Notes: generated by a model from the letters alone, not told the origin. A stretch of DNA of 64,000 nucleotides from Chroococcidiopsis sp. CCMEE 29 (GCF_023558375.1 NZ_CP083761.1:3646501-3710500); one strand, 5' to 3'; positions 17,047 to 25,936 are shown, counted from the stretch's first letter. Made by a program: numbers and translations.

Positions 17047-18792
17047 TTACTGCGGCATTGCAGCATCATCTACATCAGTTCGATACCCCTGGGAAGCAGT
17101 AGGATTTCCTCCCAAGCGATACTCGTTGGCAGCAACACTATTTCCAGAACCTTTAACCAACACTACTGCCTGCTTCAGTGCCTCTAGCCGATTCATCATC
17201 AGGTTCTGCGGAGGTAAGAGATTCAAAATGCCCAAGCGTTCCAACCGCTGCTTGATCTTGCCAGTAGCACCGACGATGAAAACGTGACGACCTTTCTCAA
17301 TGGCATCCTTGATCGCATTCTCAATTGCCAAAGAAGCAGTCACGCCTAACATTGGTACATCACTCAAATCCAGAATCAGGACATCATGGTCTTCCATTGC
17401 TGTGTGCTCGCGAGCGATCGCTTTGGACACTCCAAAAATCATCGGTCCACTGAGGTAGAACAGCAGCACGCGGTTATTGGCTTGGTCGAGTAACTGCTTC
17501 TCTTCCTGACTCAGTGCAATTTCATCATCGGCATCGCTAACCGTCTTCACGTCCTGCGCCTGGAGGTTAGAAAGACGTTCGATCGTCAGGATATTGGCAA
17601 TGAACACCCCAACCCCAACCGCAACAATCAGGTCAACAAATACGGTAAGGAACAACACCCCATACATGATGAGCGTTGCCTTCAGAGACACTTTATGAGC
17701 GCGTTTCAGGAAGCTCCAGTCCAGAATATCAATCCCCACCTTGAGAGCAATACCAGCCAGCACTGCCAATGGAATGGGCTGGGTCAAATTAGCAGCCCCC
17801 AAGAGGACGACAAGCAGAATGATTGCACGAGTCAGACCAGATAAAGCTGTTCTTGCACCCGTTTGGATATTTACCACCGTACCCATGGTTGCACCTGCAC
17901 CGGGTAATCCACCACATAGCCCAGAAACCAGGTTGCCTATACCTTGACCAATTAATTCTTTGTCGGATTTGTGCTGGGTGCGAGTAATACTGTCGGCAAT
18001 GACTGCGGTCAGCAAGGTATCAATGCAGCCTAGCATTCCCAGAACCACACCATCGACGAACATGGTAGTGATTTGACCTGCACTAAAGACTGGCATCTGC
18101 AATTGCGGCAGTCCCATCGGAATTTCGCCAATCCGGCGGATATCTACTCCTTGAAAGAAGGTGAGGGAAACTACAGTTCCTACTATTAATGCCACGAGTT
18201 GCGGTGGCACAATGCGCTTCAGTTTAGATGGCATCAAGAAAATGATTGCCAATGTCAGCGCTCCCAACATGGCTTCGGCAGGATTAATGTTTGACAACAA
18301 CTGCGGCAGATTTTGCACTGTAGCCAGTACGCCACCCTTGGGAGCAGGCTGTCCAACAAACGGAGCAAGCTGCAAGATGATAAGGATAACTCCAATTCCA
18401 GACATGAAACCCGAAATCACGCTGTAGGGCATCAGGGTAATGTATTTCCCCAACTTGAATATCCCGAAGATGATTTGAAAGATGCCCGCGAGCATGACTA
18501 CAGTAAACGCCATTGCCAAGCCGTTCTCCGGGTTTCTCGCCACCATACTAGCCACGACCGCAGTCATCACGACGGTCATAGGTCCTGTCGGCTCAGAAAT
18601 CAGGGTGGGTGTGCCGCCAAATAGCGCTGCGAAAAAGCCGACGCAAACCGCACCGTAAAGACCAGCCACAGCTCCAGCGCCAGAGGCAACACCGAATGCC
18701 AGTGCTAGCGGCAACGAGATAATTGCGGCTGTTAGACCACCGAACAAATCGCCGCGCAGGTTCCTGAAATGGATAGTGTTAGTCAGTTGCAT
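17047..18792 (-). CDS. bicA: Na+-dependent bicarbonate transporter BicA (SulP family)
   Basis: 581 residues: a SulP transmembrane region (about 1-400) and a C-terminal STAS domain (about 430-555). The opening MQLTNTIHFRNLRGDLFGGL and the GGTPTLISEPTGPMTVVMTA signature match BicA of cyanobacteria closely, as do ISGFMSGIGVILIILQLAPF and PGAGATMGTVVNIQTG. BicA imports HCO3- with Na+ at low affinity but high flux for the CO2-concentrating mechanism. It lies between cmpABCD (another bicarbonate importer) and the Mrp antiporter, which supports the bicarbonate role over sulfate. About 880 bases of spacer upstream give it its own promoter. Confidence 0.87.
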   Translation of the reverse strand: MQLTNTIHFRNLRGDLFGGLTAAIISLPLALAFGVASGAGAVAGLYGAVCVGFFAALFGGTPTLISEPTGPMTVVMTAVVASMVARNPENGLAMAFTVVMLAGIFQIIFGIFKLGKYITLMPYSVISGFMSGIGVILIILQLAPFVGQPAPKGGVLATVQNLPQLLSNINPAEAMLGALTLAIIFLMPSKLKRIVPPQLVALIVGTVVSLTFFQGVDIRRIGEIPMGLPQLQMPVFSAGQITTMFVDGVVLGMLGCIDTLLTAVIADSITRTQHKSDKELIGQGIGNLVSGLCGGLPGAGATMGTVVNIQTGARTALSGLTRAIILLVVLLGAANLTQPIPLAVLAGIALKVGIDILDWSFLKRAHKVSLKATLIMYGVLFLTVFVDLIVAVGVGVFIANILTIERLSNLQAQDVKTVSDADDEIALSQEEKQLLDQANNRVLLFYLSGPMIFGVSKAIAREHTAMEDHDVLILDLSDVPMLGVTASLAIENAIKDAIEKGRHVFIVGATGKIKQRLERLGILNLLPPQNLMMNRLEALKQAVVLVKGSGNSVAANEYRLGGNPTASQGYRTDVDDAAMPQ

Positions 18793-19028
18793 GTTGGGGA
18801 AATTAATTACAAAAGAAACTTTGCTTTAGGAAGATAAGGTACTGGTAACTTTTAGCTTCTGGCTTTGGTTTTTGGAAACTTTTTGGTGTGGTTTGCGGTC
18901 AGAAAATACATTTGAATTAAGTTTACTGCTTTAGTTATTACAGAAGGTTTTCTTAAAAAGATTGATTTAGAAATTGCAGTTACAAAATCTCCACTGATGA
19001 ATTGAAAGTTTTTTTGCAATACAAAATA

Positions 19029-19154
19029 GCAAATCGCCCTCAGACTGGAAGTCTGGGGCTACACAAACAAAGCCTGCCTACGCAGGCTACATATAAGTCC
19101 GCGCAGGCGGACTTAGTTTGTGTAGCCGTGATTTGAAATCGCTAGGTATTTTTT
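19029..19154. repeat. Dispersed multi-hairpin repeat, copy 1
   Basis: Three successive hairpins (CAGACT/AGTCTG; GCCTGC/GCAGGC; AGTCCGC/GCGGACT) are enclosed by a 12-base inverted pair GGCTACACAAAC / GTTTGTGTAGCC. A longer copy lies at 25535-25716 in the same orientation. No coding capacity; it looks like a non-autonomous dispersed element. Confidence 0.85.
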
Positions 19155-19275
19155 CTTAAAATCGATGAATGGTCAAACTTGAGCGGCTGCGTTTAAAAAA
19201 GGCGCTTTAACCTAGCTTTAGTCATACTTGGCTAGGCTAACTGCAGACGCTAAAATGCCTGAAGTATTGAGAAAC

Positions 19276-19400
19276 GCCAAAATTAATGCATTAAAAATAG
19301 ATTACAGCCTTTGGAGCTAAATTAGTTAACTCTGAAGCTGTAATTATTAAATAAAGATTAAATGGTTTGAATAGATAAAGCTTATAAATCTTGCTCTTAA
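19276..19400 (-). promoter_or_regulatory. bicA upstream segment similar to the cmpA upstream region
   Basis: Shared ordered blocks with 25241-25365: ATTAAT, GCCTTT, GTTAACT, TATTAAATAAA (20 bases after the start of GTTAACT in both), ATTA, GGTTTGA, AAAG-TTAT and ATC. This looks like a diverged duplicate of a regulatory region. Confidence 0.6.
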
Positions 19401-19674
19401 CCTGTTGAAATCCAAAATTTCAATTAAAATCTATGCAATCCATTGAGGTTTCTCTATGATTAATCAACTTCTACTTTTTAAGTAACTGTTTGTTGTGCAC
19501 AAAGAAACTTTTGACCACCTGTAAACTAAGCAAACTCAATCTAGAAGAATAGCTACTGATGAAAGTCATAGATAAATCTTTATCCAAACCATAGCAAGCG
19601 TGAAAAAAAGAAGGAGTCAAGAATAAGAAGTTTTAAAGTAGTAAATACTTCAAGTTCTAACTCCTAACGTCTAA

Positions 19675-20529
19675 TTAGCCTACGTCGTCGTGGGCAAAGC
19701 GATTGTAGAGGAAATCTAAAGCGTAGTTCCGCAGTTTGTAGTATTGAGGATCTTCCATAATCCGGGCGCGATCGCGCGGACGCGGGAACGGAATTTCCAT
19801 CACCTCACCGATGTTAGCCGCAGGACCATTAGTCATCATCACCAAGCGATCTGCTAGAAAAAGCGCTTCGTCAATATCGTGGGTAATCATCAGCACGGTG
19901 CATTGATGATCGTTCCAGATTTTCAACAGTTCTTCCTGTAGTTCTTCCTTTGTGATTGCATCTAACGCCCCGAATGGTTCATCCAGAATCAAGACTTTTG
20001 GACGAATTGCCAAGGCGCGCGCAATCGAAACCCGCTGTTTCATCCCACCGGAGAGTTGCGGCGGCTTTTTATCGGCAGCATCAGCAAGTCCCACCATTGC
20101 CAGATGTTCCCGCGCGATCGCTGACTTCTCCGCCTTTGACTTGTTGGGGTAAACGGCGTTAACAGCCAGATAGATGTTTTCAAAAGCAGTCCGCCAAGGT
20201 AACAAGGCGTAGTTCTGAAATACTACCATCCGGTCTGGACCTGGTTGAGTGATCGGTTTGGAGCCAAGCCGCACCTCTCCGCTCGTGGGCTGGTTAAAAC
20301 CAGCAACCATGTTCAGCAGTGTTGATTTACCACAGCCAGAGTGACCAATCACACAGATAAACTCACCCTGATTTACGGTGAGGTTAACACCTTCCAGCAC
20401 TGGATAAGGACCTTTCGGCGTGGGATAGACCTTGGAAACCTCCTCAATCACCAAGAATGGATCTCGGTGGGTTGCAACTGCCACAGGTTGTCTAGTTGTT
20501 TCGGTATAAGTAAAAGTGCGGTTGAACAT
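19675..20529 (-). CDS. cmpD: Bicarbonate ABC transporter ATPase CmpD
   Basis: 284-residue ATPase of the nitrate/bicarbonate (NrtD/CmpD) group. Walker A GHSGCGKST (about residue 60), the group-specific GPDRMVVFQNYALLPW, signature LSGGMKQRVSIARAL, Walker [11 protein letters not shown] and HD in THDIDEAL are present. It pairs with CmpC, CmpB and CmpA. NrtD and CmpD are very close in sequence, so the assignment to bicarbonate rests on CmpA and the neighbouring bicA. Last gene of the cmpABCD operon; about 136 bases of repeat separate it from cmpC. Confidence 0.8.
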   Translation of the reverse strand: MFNRTFTYTETTRQPVAVATHRDPFLVIEEVSKVYPTPKGPYPVLEGVNLTVNQGEFICVIGHSGCGKSTLLNMVAGFNQPTSGEVRLGSKPITQPGPDRMVVFQNYALLPWRTAFENIYLAVNAVYPNKSKAEKSAIAREHLAMVGLADAADKKPPQLSGGMKQRVSIARALAIRPKVLILDEPFGALDAITKEELQEELLKIWNDHQCTVLMITHDIDEALFLADRLVMMTNGPAANIGEVMEIPFPRPRDRARIMEDPQYYKLRNYALDFLYNRFAHDDVG

Positions 20530-20665
20530 TGCAATTTTGGATTTTGGATTTTGGATTGGGAATAGGGAGATGGGGAAGATTTTGGATTTTAGATTTTAGA
20601 TTTTGGATTGGGGAGATAGGGAAATAGTATTGATATCCTCTCGCCCCTCGCCCCTCGTCCCTGTA
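20530..20665. repeat. GATTTTGG-type repeat spacer in cmpC-cmpD
   Basis: Units of TTTTGGATTTTGGATT and TTTTAGATTTTAGATTTTGG, then CCCCTCGCCCCTCG, fill the space between cmpC and cmpD inside the operon. Confidence 0.75.
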
Positions 20666-22672
20666 TTAGGCAGCTACTGTAGAACGGCGTGAGTCGATGA
20701 CAACTTCTGCCACTGAAAAATCACGTTTGACTTTCAGACTGTTGAGATAAGCGATCGGATCGTCCGCATTAAAGACAGTGCCATCGAACAGTTGGATGGG
20801 ACCGCGATGATACTTCATATCCAGCAAGCCTAGTTCTCTGGCTGCTGTGCTGAACACACTAACTCGACAAACTCTTTCCAGAATTTCCATCCAGTTCCGG
20901 GGGAAGGGAATATCACCCCAACGCGCCATCTGGGACATCATCCATAGATGCTCAGTCCGACTGGGGCGATTAACGCCGTCCCCATAAAATAAGTGATGGG
21001 CATATTGCCGCATCGGCTGCTCCAGGTTACAAACATAGGAGTTTGGGTCTCCCAGTTGGATGTAATCCAGGTCGGTACTGACATACTCACGTCTAGCCAA
21101 AATCTGCCGTACCTCTTCGGTATGGGTTTCATCGGCACAATACTGGCAGGCTTCTAGCAAGGCTTTGACCAAAGCGATGTGGGTGTTGGGATAAGCTGCT
21201 GCCCAGTCTTCGCGTACCCCTAAAACTTTCCCTGGGTGTCCGAACCAGATTTCTAAATCCGTGGCAATGGTAAAGCCAACTCCTTCTATAGCTGCCCGAA
21301 GGTTCCAGGGTTCGCCCACACAGTAACCATCAATCGTTCCCGCTTGCAGATCAACCACCATTTGGGCAGGAGGGATGGTTTTGAGGGAGACATCCTGATC
21401 AGGGTCAATCCCACCCGCTGCTAACCAGTAACGCAGTAGCAGATTGTGCATTGAGGAAGGATGAACCATCCCCAGAGTATGCCGTTGGTTCGCAGACTGC
21501 TGGAGCAATTGTTTGAAGTCTGCTAGGGTGTATACCCCTTGGTCATAAAAACGTTTATCTAGGGTGATGGCATTGCCATTGCGAGTGAGGGTGAGGGCGC
21601 TAACAACTGGTACAGGTCGTCCTTCATTTCCCCCCACAGTTAACCAGACTGGCATACCCGCTGGCATTTGAGCAGCATCTAAGTATCCTCCAGTGATGCC
21701 ATCGGTGATGCCGCGCCAACTGGATTCGCGCACCAGGGTAACTTCATCTAGACCGTGCTTGGCAAAGAAGCCTTTTTCTTTAGCTACAGCCAGGGGAGCG
21801 CAGGCAGTCAAGGGCAGGAAGCCAAGTTCGAGATTGACTTTTTCTAGACCGTGACGAGCGATCGCTACCGTTTTCCTTGCTCTGAGCTTCTTAATCCGTT
21901 TCTGCTGATTCAGGAAGTAGATCATCTCACTCCGCAAGCTGTAGTAGCTGGGATGTTCTACCACCTCCATCCGCTTGCGAGGTCTGGGAATATCCACGTC
22001 TAGAATTTGCCCGATCTTGGATTCTGGTCCATTTGTCAGCATCACAATCCGGTCAGACAGCAGCACCGCTTCATCGACATCGTGAGTCACCATGATGGCC
22101 GTAACTTGGTTTTCCTCACAAATTTTCATTAGCTGTTCTTGCAAATTGCCCCGTGTTAGCGCATCTAAAGCACCAAACGGTTCATCCAGCAGCAAGAGTT
22201 TCGGACGGATGGCTAAGGCACGAGCGATCGCTACCCGCTGTTTTTGTCCACCTGATAACATAGCAGGGGGTTTGTCGGCATGAGGACGCAACCCTACGAG
22301 ATCGATATGCTGCTCCACAATTTGGCGACGCTCACCAGTTGGCAGATCCTTCATCGCTGCGTTCACAGCTAAAGCAACGTTTTCTCTGACTGTCCGCCAA
22401 GGCAACAGCGAATAATTCTGGAACACCACCATCCGGTCTGGTCCTGGTTTAGTGATGCGTTTTCCTTCCAGCGTTACTACTCCTTCGGTAGGCAAGTCTA
22501 AACCTGCAACCATGTTCAACAGGGTTGATTTACCACAACCGGAGTGACCAATTAAGGAGACAAATTCTCCTTTTTTAATCTGGAGGTCAATTCCTTTAAG
22601 GGCAACATAGCTGCCACCTCCAGTTAACGGAAACACCTTATCAATCTGATCGACAGCAACAAAAACAGACAT
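20666..22672 (-). CDS. cmpC: Bicarbonate ABC transporter ATPase/sensor fusion CmpC
   Basis: 668 residues. The N-terminal ATPase (about 1-255) has Walker [25 protein letters not shown] and [11 protein letters not shown]. The C-terminal part (about 280-655) is a substrate-binding domain related to CmpA/NrtA ([37 protein letters not shown]), on the cytoplasmic side, where it is known to regulate transport in the nitrate paralogue NrtC. This two-domain form is specific to NrtC/CmpC. Function in HCO3- uptake is inferred from CmpA. Confidence 0.82.
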   Translation of the reverse strand: MSVFVAVDQIDKVFPLTGGGSYVALKGIDLQIKKGEFVSLIGHSGCGKSTLLNMVAGLDLPTEGVVTLEGKRITKPGPDRMVVFQNYSLLPWRTVRENVALAVNAAMKDLPTGERRQIVEQHIDLVGLRPHADKPPAMLSGGQKQRVAIARALAIRPKLLLLDEPFGALDALTRGNLQEQLMKICEENQVTAIMVTHDVDEAVLLSDRIVMLTNGPESKIGQILDVDIPRPRKRMEVVEHPSYYSLRSEMIYFLNQQKRIKKLRARKTVAIARHGLEKVNLELGFLPLTACAPLAVAKEKGFFAKHGLDEVTLVRESSWRGITDGITGGYLDAAQMPAGMPVWLTVGGNEGRPVPVVSALTLTRNGNAITLDKRFYDQGVYTLADFKQLLQQSANQRHTLGMVHPSSMHNLLLRYWLAAGGIDPDQDVSLKTIPPAQMVVDLQAGTIDGYCVGEPWNLRAAIEGVGFTIATDLEIWFGHPGKVLGVREDWAAAYPNTHIALVKALLEACQYCADETHTEEVRQILARREYVSTDLDYIQLGDPNSYVCNLEQPMRQYAHHLFYGDGVNRPSRTEHLWMMSQMARWGDIPFPRNWMEILERVCRVSVFSTAARELGLLDMKYHRGPIQLFDGTVFNADDPIAYLNSLKVKRDFSVAEVVIDSRRSTVAA

Positions 22673-22723
22673 AGCTCATTCAGGGGTTAGGGGTTAGGGG
22701 TTAGGGGTAGTCGTCTCTCGCCC

Positions 22724-23563
22724 CTATTTCTGTGCTTCTGGTACAATCCTTGTTTCGATCCAAGCCATTATTTTGTCTAATAGTAGACCAACAATGCCGA
22801 TATAAATTAGAGCCAATATTACTTCGCTGACATTGTTATTTTGATAGGCTTCCCAGATAAAGAAGCCGATTCCGACAATACCAGACATGACAATTTCTGC
22901 TGCAATGATTGCCAACCAAGCTAAGCCAATTGCAATTCTCAAGCCTGTAAAAATGTAAGGTAGAGCAGCAGGTATGAGAATATTGAAGAAGTATTCCTGG
23001 CGGGTAAGTTGCAAAACTTTGGCGACGTTATTGTAGTCTTGGGGGATTTGCTTCACTCCGACTGCAGTGTTGATCAAGATTGGCCAGATTGCAGTAATAA
23101 AAATCACGAAAAGGGCGGCTGGTTCATTTTGTCGCAAGGCTGCTAAAGAAATAGGAACCCAAGCCAAAGGCGGTACAGTTCGCAATAATTGGAAGAGCGG
23201 ATCTAATGCCTTGGACATCATTTTATTCGTACCAATCAAGATGCCCAAGCCAATACCAATAATGGCTGCTAGGGTGTAACTTATAGCTACCCGCTGTAAA
23301 CTAGCGAGAATCTGCCAAAATAAACCCTTGTCTATACCGCCCCGGTCATAAAAGGGCCAAAAAATTAGTATCCAAGTGTCTTGAACAACCTGGATTGGTC
23401 CTGGTAAGGTAGCTCCCGGAGTCCAAGCAAATAACTGCCAGACGGCAAGAAAAATGGCGATCGCAATTACCGGGGGTACAAGTTCAGGAAATTGCTTTTG
23501 TATGCGAGATAACCACCCATTGCCAAAATTGTTGGGACGGCGTCTGGTAGTGAATGTTGTCAT
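22724..23563 (-). CDS. cmpB: Bicarbonate ABC transporter permease CmpB
   Basis: 279-residue permease with about six TM segments and the NrtB/CmpB/SsuC-type pattern: TLPGPIQVVQDTW (about 52-64), LLRTVPPLAWVPISLAAL, then the cytoplasmic loop QDYNNVAKVLQLTRQEYFFN with IPAALPYIFTGLRIAIGLAW. It forms the membrane channel for CmpA-bound HCO3-. About 50 bases of GGGGTTA repeat separate it from cmpC. Confidence 0.82.
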   Translation of the reverse strand: MTTFTTRRRPNNFGNGWLSRIQKQFPELVPPVIAIAIFLAVWQLFAWTPGATLPGPIQVVQDTWILIFWPFYDRGGIDKGLFWQILASLQRVAISYTLAAIIGIGLGILIGTNKMMSKALDPLFQLLRTVPPLAWVPISLAALRQNEPAALFVIFITAIWPILINTAVGVKQIPQDYNNVAKVLQLTRQEYFFNILIPAALPYIFTGLRIAIGLAWLAIIAAEIVMSGIVGIGFFIWEAYQNNNVSEVILALIYIGIVGLLLDKIMAWIETRIVPEAQK

Positions 23564-23669
23564 TGGTTCTGCTTCCTCAAGTTTTTGAATTAGAAATTGG
23601 GACTTGGTGGTTGGAAATTAGCAGTTGTTAGTTGTTCTCTTGCCATCTACTAACTATTAACTATTACCC

Positions 23670-25031
23670 CTACGCTTTAACTCTCTTAATTTGGAGGCTC
23701 TTTAAGTAGGCAGTGGGATTTTCTGGGTCAAACTTAATGCCATCAAAAAATGTTTCCACCCCACGGGATGTACTGGTGGGAATATCAGCAGCGGCAATTC
23801 CTGCTTCCTTTGCAGCTTCTCTCCAAATATCTTCGCGGTTGACTTGATCGATTACTGCTTTAGCTTTTGTCAAGTAGTCTTGAGGCAAGAAACCCCAGCG
23901 AATGCTTTCTGTTATAAACCACAGATCGTGACTCTTATAAGGGTAGGAAACGCTGCCTTTTTCGTCTTTCCAATACAGCGGTGCCATTGATTGGTCGTCA
24001 ATCTTGCGCCCATCGCCCATGTCGTATCTACCTTGGAATGGTTCTAGAAGAATTGCCACTGGCAAATTAAAATAATTGCGTCCAGCAAGGATTTTTGCTG
24101 CTTCTTGTCGGTTGTCAAAATTGTCTAACCATTGCTGCGCTTCCATAATGCCTTTCAAAAGCGCTTTAGTCGCCTTGGGATTTTTATCAACCCAGTCGGC
24201 TCTCATAGCAAAGTATTCTTCAGGGTGATTCTTCCAAATTTCTGCCGTTAATGCTGCCATGTAGCCGATTTTGTCTTTGACAATGCGGTAGGGCCAGGGG
24301 TCGCCAGTACTGAAAGCATCCATCGTTCCCGTCTTCATGTTGGCGACAGTTTGGGCTGATGGTACTGGCATCAAATTAATATCTCGATCTGGATCTATAC
24401 CTCCAGCAGCTAACCAGTAGCGAATCCAAAAATCCTGGTTGACGTGGGGAAAAGTATGTGCTGCTTTAAAGGGAGTACCTGCTGATTTCAGCTGGCTAAC
24501 AATCCCTTTTCCTTGTGCCATCTTCAGGTCAACACCCTGACCTTGCCATTTAGAAGCGATCGCAATTCCATTTCCATGAGTAATCAACTGTGCCAACACA
24601 TACATGGGAATTTTTGCATTGCCCTTCGTGATAACACCTTCACTAATTAAATGGGGCATTGGCATTTGCCATTGACCGCCATCAATCCCACCACCTGCTG
24701 AACCAATTTCTACGTTGTCCCGTGCTGAACCCCAAGAAGCTTGTTTAGAAAGTTCAACATCAGCCATGCCGTACTTAGCAAAAAAGCCTTTTTCTTTAGC
24801 AATAATTAGAGGAGCCGACTCTACGATTGGGATATATCCCAGCTTGACCCTAGTAGTTTCCGGTGCTTGTTCTGGGCTAATGTTGGCAGCCACAACTTGC
24901 TGTACTTGAGCCGTGTCGGCGAAATCAGGGGGATTTCCTAAACAACCCTTGAGCAACACAGAACCCACAGCAGATGCACCAACTGTTAAGAGGAATTTAC
25001 GGCGGGAAAATTGATTTGAAAATTCAGTCAT
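23670..25031 (-). CDS. cmpA: Bicarbonate-binding lipoprotein CmpA
   Basis: 453 residues. The N-terminus has a twin-arginine-like [11 protein letters not shown] followed by a lipobox cysteine (LLKGC), so it is an exported lipoprotein. [20 protein letters not shown], then [16 protein letters not shown] and [18 protein letters not shown] match CmpA; NrtA typically has GNGIDGAHILTPMPYL at the second place, so bicarbonate rather than nitrate is favoured. The ATG at 25031 has TAGGAG about 7 bases upstream. First gene of cmpABCD, with a long leader holding CmpR-like motifs. Confidence 0.85.
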   Translation of the reverse strand: MTEFSNQFSRRKFLLTVGASAVGSVLLKGCLGNPPDFADTAQVQQVVAANISPEQAPETTRVKLGYIPIVESAPLIIAKEKGFFAKYGMADVELSKQASWGSARDNVEIGSAGGGIDGGQWQMPMPHLISEGVITKGNAKIPMYVLAQLITHGNGIAIASKWQGQGVDLKMAQGKGIVSQLKSAGTPFKAAHTFPHVNQDFWIRYWLAAGGIDPDRDINLMPVPSAQTVANMKTGTMDAFSTGDPWPYRIVKDKIGYMAALTAEIWKNHPEEYFAMRADWVDKNPKATKALLKGIMEAQQWLDNFDNRQEAAKILAGRNYFNLPVAILLEPFQGRYDMGDGRKIDDQSMAPLYWKDEKGSVSYPYKSHDLWFITESIRWGFLPQDYLTKAKAVIDQVNREDIWREAAKEAGIAAADIPTSTSRGVETFFDGIKFDPENPTAYLKSLQIKRVKA

Positions 25032-25152
25032 AAAATCTCCTAAAATCAAATTGAATTGTTTTTAGTCATGCTAAAGGAGGCAATGAAAAAATTATGTTCA
25101 TTGCTCTACGAATGCTATTAGCTCTATAGCTTTTAATTTGTTATCAAAGAAT

Positions 25153-25169
25153 CGTGAACTTTGTTCACG
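25153..25169. promoter_or_regulatory. Inverted repeat in the cmpA leader
   Basis: CGTGAAC, three T, GTTCACG: a perfect 7-base inverted pair about 120 bases upstream of the cmpA start. It could be an operator or an RNA hairpin; no matching regulator is known to me. Confidence 0.45.
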
Positions 25170-25214
25170 GCTTTGTAACATACATTTTTGATCTGAAAAC
25201 TTTGCTGACCGCAG

Positions 25215-25227
25215 TTACTTTAACTAA
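25215..25227. promoter_or_regulatory. CmpR/CbbR-type motif 1 (TTA-N7-TAA)
   Basis: TTA, CTTTAAC, TAA. It fits the LysR-type TTA-N7/8-TAA consensus reported for CmpR. Short motif in AT-rich DNA, so chance is possible. Confidence 0.45.
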
Positions 25228-25240
25228 AGTTTGGCGGGTG

Positions 25241-25365
25241 GCTAAGATTAATCTTGTTTAAATAAGCATACTGCCTTTACAAGGAAAGTGGTTAACTTAG
25301 TTTGAGCAAATATTAAATAAATATTAGATTGGTTTGATAAGTAAAAGTTTATCTATCGTGGTTAA
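25241..25365 (-). promoter_or_regulatory. cmpA upstream segment similar to the bicA upstream region
   Basis: Shares ordered blocks with 19276-19400 (ATTAAT, GCCTTT, GTTAACT, TATTAAATAAA, GGTTTGA, AAAG-TTAT). Contains or touches two of the TTA-N8-TAA motifs. Confidence 0.6.
25248..25261. promoter_or_regulatory. CmpR/CbbR-type motif 2 (TTA-N8-TAA)
   Basis: TTA, ATCTTGTT, TAA. The equivalent place upstream of bicA reads TTA-N6-TAA. Confidence 0.45.
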
Positions 25366-25375
25366 AGTAGGCTAA
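25362..25375. promoter_or_regulatory. CmpR/CbbR-type motif 3 (TTA-N8-TAA)
   Basis: TTA, AAGTAGGC, TAA. Third copy within 160 bases. Confidence 0.45.
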
Positions 25376-25534
25376 AACTTCTAATCTATAGACTAATTTT
25401 AATAGCAACTATTGAATTAAGTGTATACATCCTTTTCCAGGCTAGGGGCACTAAACAGTTTTAATTAGAATAATAGATGCTTTATTATCAAAACCATTAA
25501 ATGTATCTATGCACAATTGATGATTCTCTAATTA

Positions 25535-25716
25535 GCAAATTGCCCTCAGACTGGAAGTCTGAGGCTACACAAACAAAGCCTGCCTATCGCGCTGGTGCTG
25601 CGCGAAGCGCACCACGCAGGCTACATATAAGTCCGCGCAGGCGGACTAGCCTGCGGCAAGCCGCTGCGCGTCTACGTTTGTGTAGCCGCGATTTCTAATC
25701 GCCAGGTATTTTTTTC
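25535..25716. repeat. Dispersed multi-hairpin repeat, copy 2, with two internal inserts
   Basis: Same element as 19029-19154 but 56 bases longer. A 28-base insert rich in GCGC (containing TGGTGC and GCGCACCA) splits the second hairpin loop, and a 27-base insert (from GCCTGCGG to GTCTAC) splits the segment after the third hairpin. Related insert sequences occur near 12253 and 31000. Confidence 0.85.
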
Positions 25717-25864
25717 AAAATCCAAAATCCAAAATTGGAAGTATTGCTACCGTTTTGCTTTAGTTTGGCTACAAATCCCTACACTGAAAGTGCCTCGCGG
25801 TAAGGATTTCTCAATCCAAAATCCAAAATCTAAAATCCAAAATTGGTAGCGATCCTTAAAATAC

Positions 25865-25903
25865 ATAAAAAAATGCTGTTAGCGAATTGATGCTAACAGC
25901 ATT
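25865..25903 (-). terminator. Rho-independent terminator of flv1
   Basis: On the minus strand AATGCTGTTAGC, eight loop bases, GCTAACAGCATT, then a run of seven T. The 12-bp perfect stem ends 34 bases after the flv1 stop. Confidence 0.88.
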
Positions 25904-25936
25904 TTCTGCTAAATATTCAGGTCTAGAAAAGCGGTT

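Larger units (their letters stand above)
18793..19674. other. Long spacer upstream of bicA
   Basis: About 880 bases without a gene. It holds one dispersed hairpin repeat (19029-19154), a segment similar to the cmpA upstream region (19276-19400), and an ATTACAGC / GCTGTAAT inverted repeat (19301-19308 and 19337-19344). It is AT-rich and should contain the bicA promoter. Confidence 0.65.
25050..25936. other. Long spacer between cmpA and flv1
   Basis: Nearly 890 bases without a gene. It holds the cmpA regulatory region (25050-25450), the longer copy of the dispersed hairpin repeat (25535-25716), CAAAATC repeat units (25717-25735 and 25815-25845) and the flv1 terminator. An exact inverted pair CGTGAAC-TTT-GTTCACG is at 25153-25169. 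Confidence 0.7.

Noticed and set aside
17047-18792. Generic sulfate permease (SulP)
   Set aside because: The N-terminus and the GGTPTLISEPTGPMT signature match BicA, and the neighbours are bicarbonate and Na+ transport genes.
18793-19674. CRISPR array or tRNA in the long spacers
   Set aside because: The repeats are hairpins of unequal spacing with no regular spacers, and no tRNA arm pattern was found.
19675-25031. Annotating the four-gene ABC system as the nitrate transporter NrtABCD
   Set aside because: The binding protein carries the [16 protein letters not shown] and [13 protein letters not shown] segments of CmpA rather than the NrtA equivalents, no nirA or narB is adjacent, and bicA is next door. 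Nitrate remains a less likely alternative.
25050-25450. NtcA site (GTA-N8-TAC) upstream of cmpA
   Set aside because: Both strands were read for the motif; only GTA-N3-TAC and imperfect forms occur.
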